This document shows, piece by piece, positions 1 through 6,492 of a stretch of 6,492 bases of DNA (its first letter is position 1; every line of letters begins with the position of its first letter). This DNA is from Azoarcus sp. (lineage in GTDB: Bacteria > Pseudomonadota > Gammaproteobacteria > Burkholderiales > Rhodocyclaceae). Under the pieces are notes generated by a model that saw only the letters and a list, made by a program, of their open reading frames with translations, ran no database searches and had not been told where the DNA came from. The stretch is from contig JAIRNL010000183.1 of the NCBI GenBank assembly GCA_031258035.1, positions 1 through 6,492 of the forward strand. The letters are read 5' to 3'. A program made the translations under genes and the position numbers.

Positions 1-1192
1 GCCAGCCCAGGGCGCGGTAGCAATCGAGCGCCGGATGCAGCATCCGGGTGGGGCGCGCGATGTGCCGCCAGACCAGCATGTTCCGCTCGTCGGTCAGGCG
101 GGCGATCCTGCCCGGAAACCCTTGCGCGAAGCGTCGTTCGACGGCGGAGAGCGCGAGCGGGCGCAAACGTTGCCCCAGCCAGGTGGCGGGCCATTCCACC
201 GTGCTGTCCGCCGCCGGTGGCGCGGCGGTGCGCGCGGGGCGGGCGCCTCGGAGATCGGCGGCGTGCCAGAGCGCGCAGGCGGGTAGCAGCAGGGCAGCCA
301 GCAACTTGAGCGTCCGGAGGCGGGAAGACAACGACGCCATGCCGCTGGTTTCCCCTGCCGGGGTTCGGGCCGATGCTGGCTCGGCGCGGACTTGCATCAG
401 GCGAAAAACGAGCGCGCAGACGGCGGCGAGCGTGAAAAGTCCGATGCCCTCGTGCAGCCACGCGGCGACGGGTTTGCCGTCCGCTTGCAGGGCGACCAGC
501 GCGGTGTTGCGCAGCACGTTGCCGGCAAGCGCCAGCGCGCCGACCGCGGGCAGGCGACAGAGGAAGCGGCGGTTGTCGCAGCCGCCGGACAGGGCGGCGA
601 CGCAGGCGGTGAAATAGCTGAACCAGACGAGTTGCACGCCGGAGCAGGCGGCATCGACCAGCACCAGTTGCCCGTCTATTCGCAGGGCCACGCCGTCACG
701 TTCGACATGGTGCCCGGCAAGGAGCAGCCAGCGGGAGAATTCGGCGACCAGCAGGCGCAAGGGGTAGCCTGCGTAGAATTGCAGCGAGGCCATGAGCGGC
801 AGCGACAAGACAGCCAGCCAGAGCACGGGGGCGCTGGCGACGATGCCTGGGAAGAGGGACAGCATCCCCGCCGCGAAGCCTGACAGCGCCAGCAGGGCCG
901 AGAAGAGCGGCGGCAGCGCCAGCCAGGTTGCGCTTGCCAGCGCGACCAGCAGCAGCGCGCCGCCAAACCACGCCGGGTGTGGCGCGCGGCGCAGGTGGCG
1001 GCGCTGAAGCCAGCCGGTGAAAGCCAGCGCAGCCAGCGCCACGACGCCGAGCGGGTCGTCCGAACCGTCGCACAGACGCCGCGCCATCCACAGGATGTGC
1101 GGCCATATGGCCACGCCCAGCAGAGCCAGCCAGACCGCCGGGGGAAGGCGGTCGAGCCGGCGCGCGAGGCGTTCGAGGGCGGGGGGCTTCAT
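1..1192 (-). CDS. Exosortase-family protein fused to an EpsI-like domain (3' end outside window)
   Basis: Predicted inner-membrane cysteine protease/transpeptidase that processes proteins with PEP-CTERM-type tails. I translated this frame by hand: 397 residues are open from ATG at 1192 to the left edge, with no stop. Residues about 18-268 are mostly hydrophobic helices and include an early DGSDDPLG loop (42-49). The exosortase catalytic set is present: Cys183 in DAACSG, Arg228 in GNVLRN, and His247 in WLHEGIG, in the family order and spacing. After a linker a further hydrophobic helix (about 294-312) begins an EpsI-like region, supported by LHPALDCYRALGW (385-397), which matches the EpsI H-x-P-x-x-C...GW pattern in spacing (His386, Cys391). 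The start follows the VIT/VWA stop by 27 bases and no clear Shine-Dalgarno is visible, so translation may be coupled to the upstream gene. The exosortase subclass cannot be assigned by eye. Family assignment is firm; the EpsI fusion is good but based on a truncated domain. Confidence 0.9.
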   Translation of the reverse strand, partial: MKPPALERLARRLDRLPPAVWLALLGVAIWPHILWMARRLCDGSDDPLGVVALAALAFTGWLQRRHLRRAPHPAWFGGALLLVALASATWLALPPLFSALLALSGFAAGMLSLFPGIVASAPVLWLAVLSLPLMASLQFYAGYPLRLLVAEFSRWLLLAGHHVERDGVALRIDGQLVLVDAACSGVQLVWFSYFTACVAALSGGCDNRRFLCRLPAVGALALAGNVLRNTALVALQADGKPVAAWLHEGIGLFTLAAVCALVFRLMQVRAEPASARTPAGETSGMASLSSRLRTLKLLAALLLPACALWHAADLRGARPARTAAPPAADSTVEWPATWLGQRLRPLALSAVERRFAQGFPGRIARLTDERNMLVWRHIARPTRMLHPALDCYRALGW

Positions 1193-1219
1193 GGTTTCGC
1201 GCGTCTGCCGCGTGCCGGC

Positions 1220-3391
1220 TTACAGGGTGAAGTGGCGGCGGCGCTGCCGGGACAGGCGGCGCGCGACCATAGCCAGCATGGAAAGCGTGACGAGCAGCGC
1301 GCCCATCGTTTTCGGCTCGGGCGTGCCGGGGACGTAAGTGCCGCTGACAGCCAGATTGCTGACGCCCCGCGGCATCGGCAGCGGCTGCTCGATGGTCGGC
1401 GTGGACGCCGGATGCGGGTTGCGGAGATGCTCGTCGACCGCGACGAAACTTGTGTATTGGGTGAGCAGGCTGTATTCGAGGCCGAGCGCCGTGATGGCCT
1501 CGCGCTGGGCGCCGTCGCCCATCAGGTTTTCCTGGTCGGAAAGATCGGCGATGCGCTGCCGCGCCCACAGGCGGCGCAGCGCGGCGAACCGCTCCGTGTT
1601 TTCGCCCAGGGCTTCGAGCAGCGGCAGCGCCTGCCGGTAGTCGCCGTCCGCGCGCCGGCCTTCCACGACCAGTTGCTTTGGCCCCTCGCCTTTGCCGTCG
1701 CGCCATTTGCCGAACAGGACGACAGGCCGTTCGGCGAGCACGTCGGGCACGGCTTGCGGCACGACATCCCAGGTTTCCACGCCCTCGAAGTTCGCGCGCA
1801 CGCTGGTGAGCACGGGCGAGGCGATCATGCGGCGGAAACGCGCCGCCTGCGCCGGGGCCTCTTCGGGATCGGTGATGACGAAAGGCTCGCCCATGCCGGC
1901 GCGAGCCAGCCCTTCGATGAGGAGCCGGTTGACCGAAGCGCCGATACCGAAGGCGAAGAGGTTGGCCTGTCCCAGGTTGTCGCGCACGAGCTTGAAGGCT
2001 TCGCTTTCCACCGTCACGTAGCCGTCGGTGATGACCACGATGCTGCGGGAGACATCCGCCGGTTTTTCCTGCGCATAGACCCGGCGCAGGGCCGGGATCA
2101 GTTCCGTGCCGCCGCCGCCGGCACGGCGGTCGATGAGTTGGAGGGCGCGCTCGATGTTCTCTTTCGTCGCCGGGACGGATTGCGCGCGCAGGAATTCGCT
2201 GCTGCCCGCGAACAGCAGCACGTTGAACGTGTCGCCCGGACGCAGGCCGCCGATCAGCTCGCGCAGCAGGGTCTTGGCGGTATCGAGCGCAAAGCCGTGC
2301 ATGGAGCCGGAAGTATCCAGCACGAAAGTGTAGTCGCGCGGCACGATGACGCGCGCCGGCGCGGCCCTGGGCGGCTCCACCATGGCCAGGAAGAAGTTTT
2401 CCGCCCCGTCCCGTCCGCGCATGAGCATGACGCCGGATTCGACCGCATCCCCGGCAAGGCGGTAGTCGAGGATGAAATCGCGGTTGCCGGCGGCCTGTCG
2501 CGCCGATGCGGCGAGATCTATTTCGGCGCGCCGCCCGTCGGGCCGGCGCAGTTCGATTCCGTGCGAGGACGAAGCGATGTCCTTGATCGAGATGGGCGTG
2601 TCGAGTCGCAGACGGATGTCGAACCGCGCCGCGGAATCCACGGTCGCGGGCAGGGTCGGCTGCGCCGCCCAGCCGTTGCCGTCCGGGCCGGGGCGGGGAG
2701 GGGCGTAGCGCGGCCCGACCACGGCGGGGAATACGAAGCGGTAGCGCCCGTCCTCCGCGCGCAACGATTCGGTGTAGTGCAACGCGACCCGCACCTCGTC
2801 GCCGGGCATGATGTTGGCGACATTCATCTGGAACACATTGGGTCGGTGCTGTTCCAGCAGCGCGGCGGTATTGCCCGCGCTTTTCGCCTGTTCGTATTCC
2901 TGCTTCGCCCGCGCCTTTTCGCGGATCCGCGCTTCGATCAGCCGATCAGCCAGCCGCACCTCCAGCGCATGCACGGCGGCGCGCGTCGAGCCGGGAAAGA
3001 CGTATTTCGCCTCGATCGGGCGCGCGCCTTCGTTTTTATAGACCTGCGTCACCTTCACCTCGGCGATCACTCCGGCGATTCGTACTTCCACGTCGGTCGA
3101 TTTGAGCGGCAGGGCATCGAGGGCGGCGTCGCTGTCGGGCAGGTAAAAATAAGGGCTTGCCACCCTGTCCGCGCCGTCGGGCGCATCCGCGGGCCGCGCC
3201 TGCGATGACGGCGCGAACAGCACAGCCAGCGCCATGAAGCAGGAAGACGTCACATAACATCCGGCGGACAGGCATTTTTTCAGCGTCCCGGGCATCTCCG
3301 GAAGCGGGGATGCGGCCACGGCGGGCGCCGGTTCCGCCGCCAGACGTTCGCCGATCTGTTGAGCCAGCAGCGCCAGGGCATCTCGTACCAT
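1220..3391 (-). CDS. VIT and VWA domain surface protein with PEP-CTERM-type sorting tail
   Basis: Exported protein of 723 residues, likely held at or released to the cell surface by the downstream exosortase; its binding partner is unknown. Residues about 40-65 form a signal-peptide-like hydrophobic segment, with possible cleavage after SSQA (65). A VIT domain (inter-alpha-trypsin inhibitor type) spans about 85-210, including the VYKNEGARPIEAKYVFP core and the EYEQAKSAG and NVFQMNVANI stretches. A VWA domain spans about 350-525 with a complete MIDAS metal site: Asp359, Ser361 and Ser363 in DTSGSM, Thr429, and Asp456 in ITDG. The C-terminal part carries the LWARQRI...LGLEYSLLTQYTSFVAVDE block (about 608-654) common in VIT proteins. 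The tail is PEP (691-693), a hydrophobic helix (about 696-710) and an arginine-rich end. The architecture resembles the marine proteobacterial sortase-target family, but the tail is PEP-like rather than sortase-like. Start 3391 has AGGAG seven bases upstream; Met33 (3295) is an alternative giving a shorter signal peptide. Confidence 0.93.
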   Translation of the reverse strand: MVRDALALLAQQIGERLAAEPAPAVAASPLPEMPGTLKKCLSAGCYVTSSCFMALAVLFAPSSQARPADAPDGADRVASPYFYLPDSDAALDALPLKSTDVEVRIAGVIAEVKVTQVYKNEGARPIEAKYVFPGSTRAAVHALEVRLADRLIEARIREKARAKQEYEQAKSAGNTAALLEQHRPNVFQMNVANIMPGDEVRVALHYTESLRAEDGRYRFVFPAVVGPRYAPPRPGPDGNGWAAQPTLPATVDSAARFDIRLRLDTPISIKDIASSSHGIELRRPDGRRAEIDLAASARQAAGNRDFILDYRLAGDAVESGVMLMRGRDGAENFFLAMVEPPRAAPARVIVPRDYTFVLDTSGSMHGFALDTAKTLLRELIGGLRPGDTFNVLLFAGSSEFLRAQSVPATKENIERALQLIDRRAGGGGTELIPALRRVYAQEKPADVSRSIVVITDGYVTVESEAFKLVRDNLGQANLFAFGIGASVNRLLIEGLARAGMGEPFVITDPEEAPAQAARFRRMIASPVLTSVRANFEGVETWDVVPQAVPDVLAERPVVLFGKWRDGKGEGPKQLVVEGRRADGDYRQALPLLEALGENTERFAALRRLWARQRIADLSDQENLMGDGAQREAITALGLEYSLLTQYTSFVAVDEHLRNPHPASTPTIEQPLPMPRGVSNLAVSGTYVPGTPEPKTMGALLVTLSMLAMVARRLSRQRRRHFTL
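1235..1321 (-). other. PEP-CTERM-like C-terminal sorting signal
   Basis: Encodes residues 691-719 of the VIT/VWA protein: Pro-Glu-Pro, then a helix rich in Leu, Met, Ala and Val (about 696-710), then RRLSRQRRR. This three-part order (PEP motif, transmembrane helix, basic cluster at the extreme C-terminus) is the established plan of exosortase substrates. The residue before PEP is Thr and the one after is Lys, so it departs from the commonest VPEP-A form. The exosortase gene starting 27 bases after the stop supports the reading. Cleavage near the PEP motif is inferred from the family. Confidence 0.85.
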
Positions 3392-3506
3392 TTTGGTTCT
3401 CCTGTGGAAAAGGCGAAACCATCATGGGCGCGGCGTGTGAACGGCGCGGGAAGAGGAAATGGCGCGGGTGTGAAGCGGGGGTGAACCGCGCGCGACGCCT
3501 TCCATG
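3392..3506 (-). promoter_or_regulatory. Leader/promoter region of the VIT/VWA-exosortase operon
   Basis: Because a strong terminator lies just upstream, the promoter of the two-gene unit should be in these roughly 115 bases. I see no convincing sigma-70 -35/-10 pair and no clear RpoN -24/-12 box. Read on the plus strand the region contains GTGTGAA at 3435-3441 and 3468-3474 and GTGAA at 3481-3485, with GTGAA starts 33 and 11 bases apart. That could be an activator or repressor site array. The promoter assignment is positional inference only. Confidence 0.4.
3399..3403 (-). promoter_or_regulatory. Shine-Dalgarno site of the VIT/VWA gene
   Basis: On the minus strand AGGAG is followed by seven bases and then ATG at 3391. 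This is near-ideal spacing and decides for the upstream start. The competing Met33 codon at 3295 has a GGAG directly abutting the ATG, which is too close to work as a normal site. Confidence 0.8.
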
Positions 3507-3544
3507 AAAAAGCCTCCCCCGGCGGAGGGCCGGGGGAGGCTTTT
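3507..3544 (-). terminator. Strong intrinsic terminator, bidirectional by sequence
   Basis: Arms 3508-3523 and 3529-3544 pair perfectly over 16 bp around a 5-base GGAGG loop (plus-strand reading). The GC core is flanked by A on one side and T on the other. On the minus strand the stem ends in five T, 22 bases past the pilY1 stop, so it should end the pilY1 transcript. On the plus strand it ends in four T, so it could also stop transcription from the opposite direction. It separates pilY1 from the VIT/VWA-exosortase unit. Confidence 0.93.
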
Positions 3545-3566
3545 GCGTCGATCGTGCGCGGGTTGG

Positions 3567-6492
3567 CTATTTCCTGATGATCTCGCGCCAGGAAATCCGG
3601 CCCTTGATGCATTCGGCACCCTCTTTTTTGCAGTCTTTGCCCTTGCTGCCGTCGTCTACGGCGGTGCGCGCCGTGTTTCCGCTTGAACCGCCATAAATGC
3701 CGTAAGTACCGTCCGCGGGAAGCTCTCCTGGCATGCCGAAGGAGGCGTCGGGCCGGAATCCGGCGGGGACGCGGCCCTTGCTCGTCTTGTCGTTGCCGTC
3801 TACCTTGCCGTCGGCGTTGATGTCGAAGAAGGGCGAGCTGAGTTCGGCGCCAGTGAAGGGGTCGATGATCTGATACCATCCGCCCCCGCCTCTCTCGCAG
3901 GGGTCGCTCGTGGGAACGATGACAGGCACTTCAAGCACCATGCCGTTCGCGCCGCCAGCGACGGTGCGCGAGGCGCTGACGATCCGCGCGCCGGGTTCGG
4001 CGGTGAGATTGAAGTCGATGAACCAGCCGCGCTTGCCGTCCATGTCACCAGCCTTCGCCTGCTCGACGAGGACCAGACCCACGTTCGTGCCATCCGACAG
4101 GGTGCCTTTGTCGCCGGGGAAGCTGATACTGCGTTGGCGCAAGTTGGCGCGGGTGGAAGTGGGCAGGGCGTTCCCGTCGATCAGGCCGTACAGGCTCTGT
4201 ATCGACAGGTTGCTTTTATCGGCGTTTTGCAGGTATTGGCCTGTGCCGAAAATGACGTAGGTCGCGCCGGTGTCGGGATGATGCACGGCCAATGGCTGGG
4301 CGGTGATCGGTTGCGTCTGGTTGGCGGCATTTTTGGCGGTAAACATGGCCTGCGCCGCGCCGCCGAAAGAAACCTTCCATATCCCGCCGGCTTCGGCGAA
4401 TCGCCACAGATTGCCTTTCAGGTCGCCGGCGTAGATCACATCGGCCGACGTGAGTATGCCGTCCCCGTCGTGGTCGAACGCAAAGGGGGTGGAAAGGCCG
4501 TTGTCGCCCGCGGCGGGGGTGTCGACCTTGTGGAGCACCTCGCCGTTGGTGACGTCGATGATGTAGAGCGACGCCTTGCCCTGGCAACTGTTATAGCCGT
4601 TGCCGACGATGGCGACGGTATGGCCGCTGGCGAGCCTGGCGACGACCGGCTTGCCGATGACGATGCCCAGATCGTCCAGGATGCCGGCGTTGTTGCCGCT
4701 GCCGCATTGCGCGGAGCTTGCGCGGCCATTGAGTTCCCAGAGCACGTCGTCCTTCGAGAAAGCCGCCGGTTGGGTGACGCGCAGGCCGTAGAGCCCTTTG
4801 CCACCCCGACCGAGCGCGCCGGTCAGGTAACGCTGGTTGGCGGCCTCCGCGATCACGACCTCGCCGTCCACGTAGTACTCATGGTTGTAGTCGATGTCCG
4901 CCAGCCTGGAGAGTCTGGGGAAGAGGGCGGAAGGAATGTAGGCGAAACGTTCCGCGCCGGTGGCGGCGTCGAATGCGTGCAACATGCCGTCGTTGGCGCC
5001 GAGGTAGAGGGTCGCGGTTGCCTTGTCGTAGACCATGCCGTTGTTCGGGCTGTCGCCCAGCGGGCTGCGCGTGGCATCGGCGCGATAGCGGTTGCGGAAA
5101 GCGCCGCCGTTCGCGTTTTCCCTGGCGCTGCTGCCGCGGAGGTAATCGAGGACATCCCGGCCGTGCGCGACGCTGTCGCCTTCTTGCAGGTCGAGCTTTT
5201 GCTGTGCGTTCAGGGAGGACCATTCGAATTCGATCCCGGTGCTGCCGACGCCGCTGGTTTCATTGCTGCGCGTGAAGATCTTGCGCTCGCTGGCTGGCTG
5301 CATGGCGTCCGACGCTTTCCAGACGACGTTGCCTGCGCCACTGAGATTCTCGCCGCTGATGGCGTTGAGCTCGGAGGCGCTGAGTTCGCCGCTCCAGTTC
5401 TCGGTTTTGTATGTCATCTTGAAGAGCAGGGCCTCGGAAGTGCCCTGGGCGCCCGGGATTTCCGCATTCGAGGCGATTTTCCCGGAACTTGCGACGATAT
5501 CGGAGATGGCGTCGATGATGCTTTGCATGTCGCGGACGAACTCGTCCGGATCGGCCGCGGAAAAGAAATCGCCATGGCCGTTTACGCCGGCATGGAGCAG
5601 GTCGTCGATCTGGTAACTTGCGCCGTTGGGCCAGGTGAATCCCGGTTTCGTCCGGGTATCGGCCGCGAGAAAGGCCGCGTCCTTGTTGGCGATGCTTGCC
5701 GCGACGCCCAGCCCGATCGTATAAGTGGTCATGTGTTGCCACCAGGCCGGGTCGCGTGTCGTCCCGACGACTTTGTTGTTGCTGTGGTCGGGGAGCAGAT
5801 CCTTGGCCCAGTAATACCATGCGACATCAGCCAGCGTATTGCTGTAACTGTCCCTGAAAGGCTCTCTGCTCAAATCGGGGGCGGAACCGTCCGGTTTTTT
5901 GGGGGGCGTAAATGATGTTGCCGCTGCCTGGCCATCATGGTTGCCGGTTGCCATGGAAGCCATCGCATCGTTCCAATATCCGTCGGTCATCAGGATGGAA
6001 AAACTTTTCCGGCAGCCGGCCGCGCCTGTTCCCGTGCCGTTTGCCGGGTTGTCCGCCCAGGGGCCGATCGCGTTGGAAGGGCGGTCGTAATACTGTCCCG
6101 CATCATCCAGCGCGCGTCGCAGCGGCGTATTGCCAGACGGGACGACAGTGTAGAGCCATGTCAAAAATTCTTTTTTGCGCGCGTCCGTAAAAGGCCGCAC
6201 GCCCTGTTCGATAGTGGAAACACTTTTTCCATCTATGGAAATTTTGGTGCTTTTATTGATTTTTCCCCATCCTACCCGGATATTGCTGCCAAATTTGACA
6301 AAAGCGCGGGAAATACCCGCCCGTGCCGCCAGGTTGCGGGTTCGGTAATAGGAATACCAATTGGCAAAATTCTGCTTTTGCTCGGGCGTCGTCATATAGA
6401 CAGGCCCCGTGCAATTGCCTTTCCATCCCGAAGGGCAATCGTAGTAATGCGCGGCGGTTCCTGTTTTCTGATGTGACAGGTATTCGCCGGGC
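3567..6492 (-). CDS. pilY1: PilY1/PilC-type type IV pilus tip adhesin (5' end outside window)
   Basis: Surface protein of the type IV pilus machinery, known in other bacteria to sit at the pilus tip, oppose retraction and mediate attachment and surface sensing. The frame is open from the right edge (first full codon at 6491) to TAG at 3567, 974 residues visible. The ATG at 6395 is internal: the codons before it read on without a stop, and the block around it (GPVYMTTPEQKQNFANWYSYYRTR region) is a conserved PilY1 stretch well inside the protein. Numbering from that Met: the VWA region continues with SILMTDGYWND (133-143), its early DxSxS motif being off-window. The PilC-type beta-propeller spans about 450-720, beginning NNGMVYDKATATLYLGANDG. 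Calcium-loop-like motifs lie at 641-652 and 858-869. The end, GRISWREIIRK, is typical of the family. No frameshift or internal stop is seen. A terminator follows 22 bases downstream. Regulation is not visible because the promoter lies outside. Confidence 0.95.
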   Translation of the reverse strand, partial: PGEYLSHQKTGTAAHYYDCPSGWKGNCTGPVYMTTPEQKQNFANWYSYYRTRNLAARAGISRAFVKFGSNIRVGWGKINKSTKISIDGKSVSTIEQGVRPFTDARKKEFLTWLYTVVPSGNTPLRRALDDAGQYYDRPSNAIGPWADNPANGTGTGAAGCRKSFSILMTDGYWNDAMASMATGNHDGQAAATSFTPPKKPDGSAPDLSREPFRDSYSNTLADVAWYYWAKDLLPDHSNNKVVGTTRDPAWWQHMTTYTIGLGVAASIANKDAAFLAADTRTKPGFTWPNGASYQIDDLLHAGVNGHGDFFSAADPDEFVRDMQSIIDAISDIVASSGKIASNAEIPGAQGTSEALLFKMTYKTENWSGELSASELNAISGENLSGAGNVVWKASDAMQPASERKIFTRSNETSGVGSTGIEFEWSSLNAQQKLDLQEGDSVAHGRDVLDYLRGSSARENANGGAFRNRYRADATRSPLGDSPNNGMVYDKATATLYLGANDGMLHAFDAATGAERFAYIPSALFPRLSRLADIDYNHEYYVDGEVVIAEAANQRYLTGALGRGGKGLYGLRVTQPAAFSKDDVLWELNGRASSAQCGSGNNAGILDDLGIVIGKPVVARLASGHTVAIVGNGYNSCQGKASLYIIDVTNGEVLHKVDTPAAGDNGLSTPFAFDHDGDGILTSADVIYAGDLKGNLWRFAEAGGIWKVSFGGAAQAMFTAKNAANQTQPITAQPLAVHHPDTGATYVIFGTGQYLQNADKSNLSIQSLYGLIDGNALPTSTRANLRQRSISFPGDKGTLSDGTNVGLVLVEQAKAGDMDGKRGWFIDFNLTAEPGARIVSASRTVAGGANGMVLEVPVIVPTSDPCERGGGGWYQIIDPFTGAELSSPFFDINADGKVDGNDKTSKGRVPAGFRPDASFGMPGELPADGTYGIYGGSSGNTARTAVDDGSKGKDCKKEGAECIKGRISWREIIRK
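3789..3824 (-). other. Second EF-hand/dockerin-like loop near the PilY1 C-terminus
   Basis: Encodes DINADGKVDGND, matching the D-x-N-x-D-G-x-V-x-x-x-D pattern of calcium loops in dockerin and EF-hand proteins. It lies about 75 residues before the protein end, outside the main propeller motif. Function is inferred from the motif alone. Confidence 0.65.
4440..4475 (-). other. Calcium-loop motif in the PilY1 beta-propeller
   Basis: Encodes DHDGDGILTSAD followed by VIYAGD, in the place where PilY1 proteins carry their known calcium-binding loop that controls pilus extension and retraction. Asp at loop positions 1, 3 and 5 are present. The next Asp is at position 12, an EF-hand-like spacing, rather than at position 9 as in the DxDxDxxxD form described for Pseudomonas PilY1. 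Calcium binding is inferred from the family. Confidence 0.75.

Noticed and set aside
1193..1222. Small GCCG/CGGC inverted repeat after the VIT/VWA stop, considered as a terminator
   Set aside because: Only a 4 bp stem and no T-tract; it would not separate the VIT/VWA and exosortase genes.
696..1706. A 336-codon minus-strand open frame overlapping the exosortase and VIT/VWA genes
   Set aside because: Arg/Pro/Ala-rich shadow in another frame; the overlapping frames encode recognisable catalytic and VIT/VWA sequence.
977..3208. A 743-codon plus-strand open frame opposite the exosortase start and VIT/VWA genes
   Set aside because: Its translation is rich in Arg, His, Gly and Asp, with no recognisable domain, and it lies opposite genes with clear domains. 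Long antisense frames are common in GC-rich coding DNA.
3036..3425. A 129-codon minus-strand open frame spanning the VIT/VWA start
   Set aside because: Different frame, Arg-rich, no domain; the VIT/VWA frame has the ribosome site and the signal peptide.
4134..5915. A 593-codon plus-strand open frame opposite pilY1
   Set aside because: Low-complexity Val/Ala/Gly/Asp-rich product with no family features, entirely antisense to conserved PilY1 sequence.
6393..6395. ATG at 6395 as the start of pilY1
   Set aside because: The frame stays open upstream to the window edge with PilY1-like sequence (including YYDCPSGWKGNC), and the VWA DxSxS motif expected earlier is missing from the visible part, so the true start lies outside.

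Overview
The window is GC-rich DNA from a Gram-negative bacterium. It carries a type IV pilus tip-adhesin gene (PilY1/PilC family) and an exosortase/PEP-CTERM-type protein-sorting pair. That combination points to a proteobacterium, most likely a betaproteobacterium; this assignment is inferred from gene content and general sequence character, not from a marker gene. All three genes lie on the minus strand, so transcription runs from high to low coordinates.

Layout in transcription order. (1) 6492 to 3567: a large PilY1-like protein with its N-terminus outside the window. It shows the end of a von Willebrand A region, a PilC/PilY1 beta-propeller and two calcium-loop-like motifs. (2) 3544 to 3507: a near-perfect hairpin terminator of 16 bp with T-tracts on both strands, which closes the pilY1 transcript. 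(3) 3506 to 3392: a short leader with three GTGAA repeats and a good ribosome binding site, but no convincing promoter. (4) 3391 to 1220: a 723-residue VIT + VWA protein with a signal peptide and a C-terminal PEP-CTERM-type tail (PEP, hydrophobic helix, arginine cluster). (5) 1192 to the left edge: an exosortase-family transmembrane cysteine protease with the Cys/Arg/His catalytic set, continuing into an EpsI-like C-terminal domain cut off by the window edge.

Genes 4 and 5 are 27 bases apart, same strand, and look like a two-gene operon of a target and its own processing enzyme. The VIT/VWA protein would be exported by Sec, held in the inner membrane by its tail, cleaved near the PEP motif by the exosortase and released or attached at the surface. 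In marine proteobacteria a similar VIT/VWA protein is paired with a class GN sortase; here an unrelated enzyme family appears to fill that role. This pair is the most interesting content of the window. The pilY1 gene is separated by the terminator and need not be functionally linked, although both are surface systems with VWA domains.

Long open frames on the plus strand and in other minus frames are shadows of these three genes, as expected in GC-rich coding DNA.
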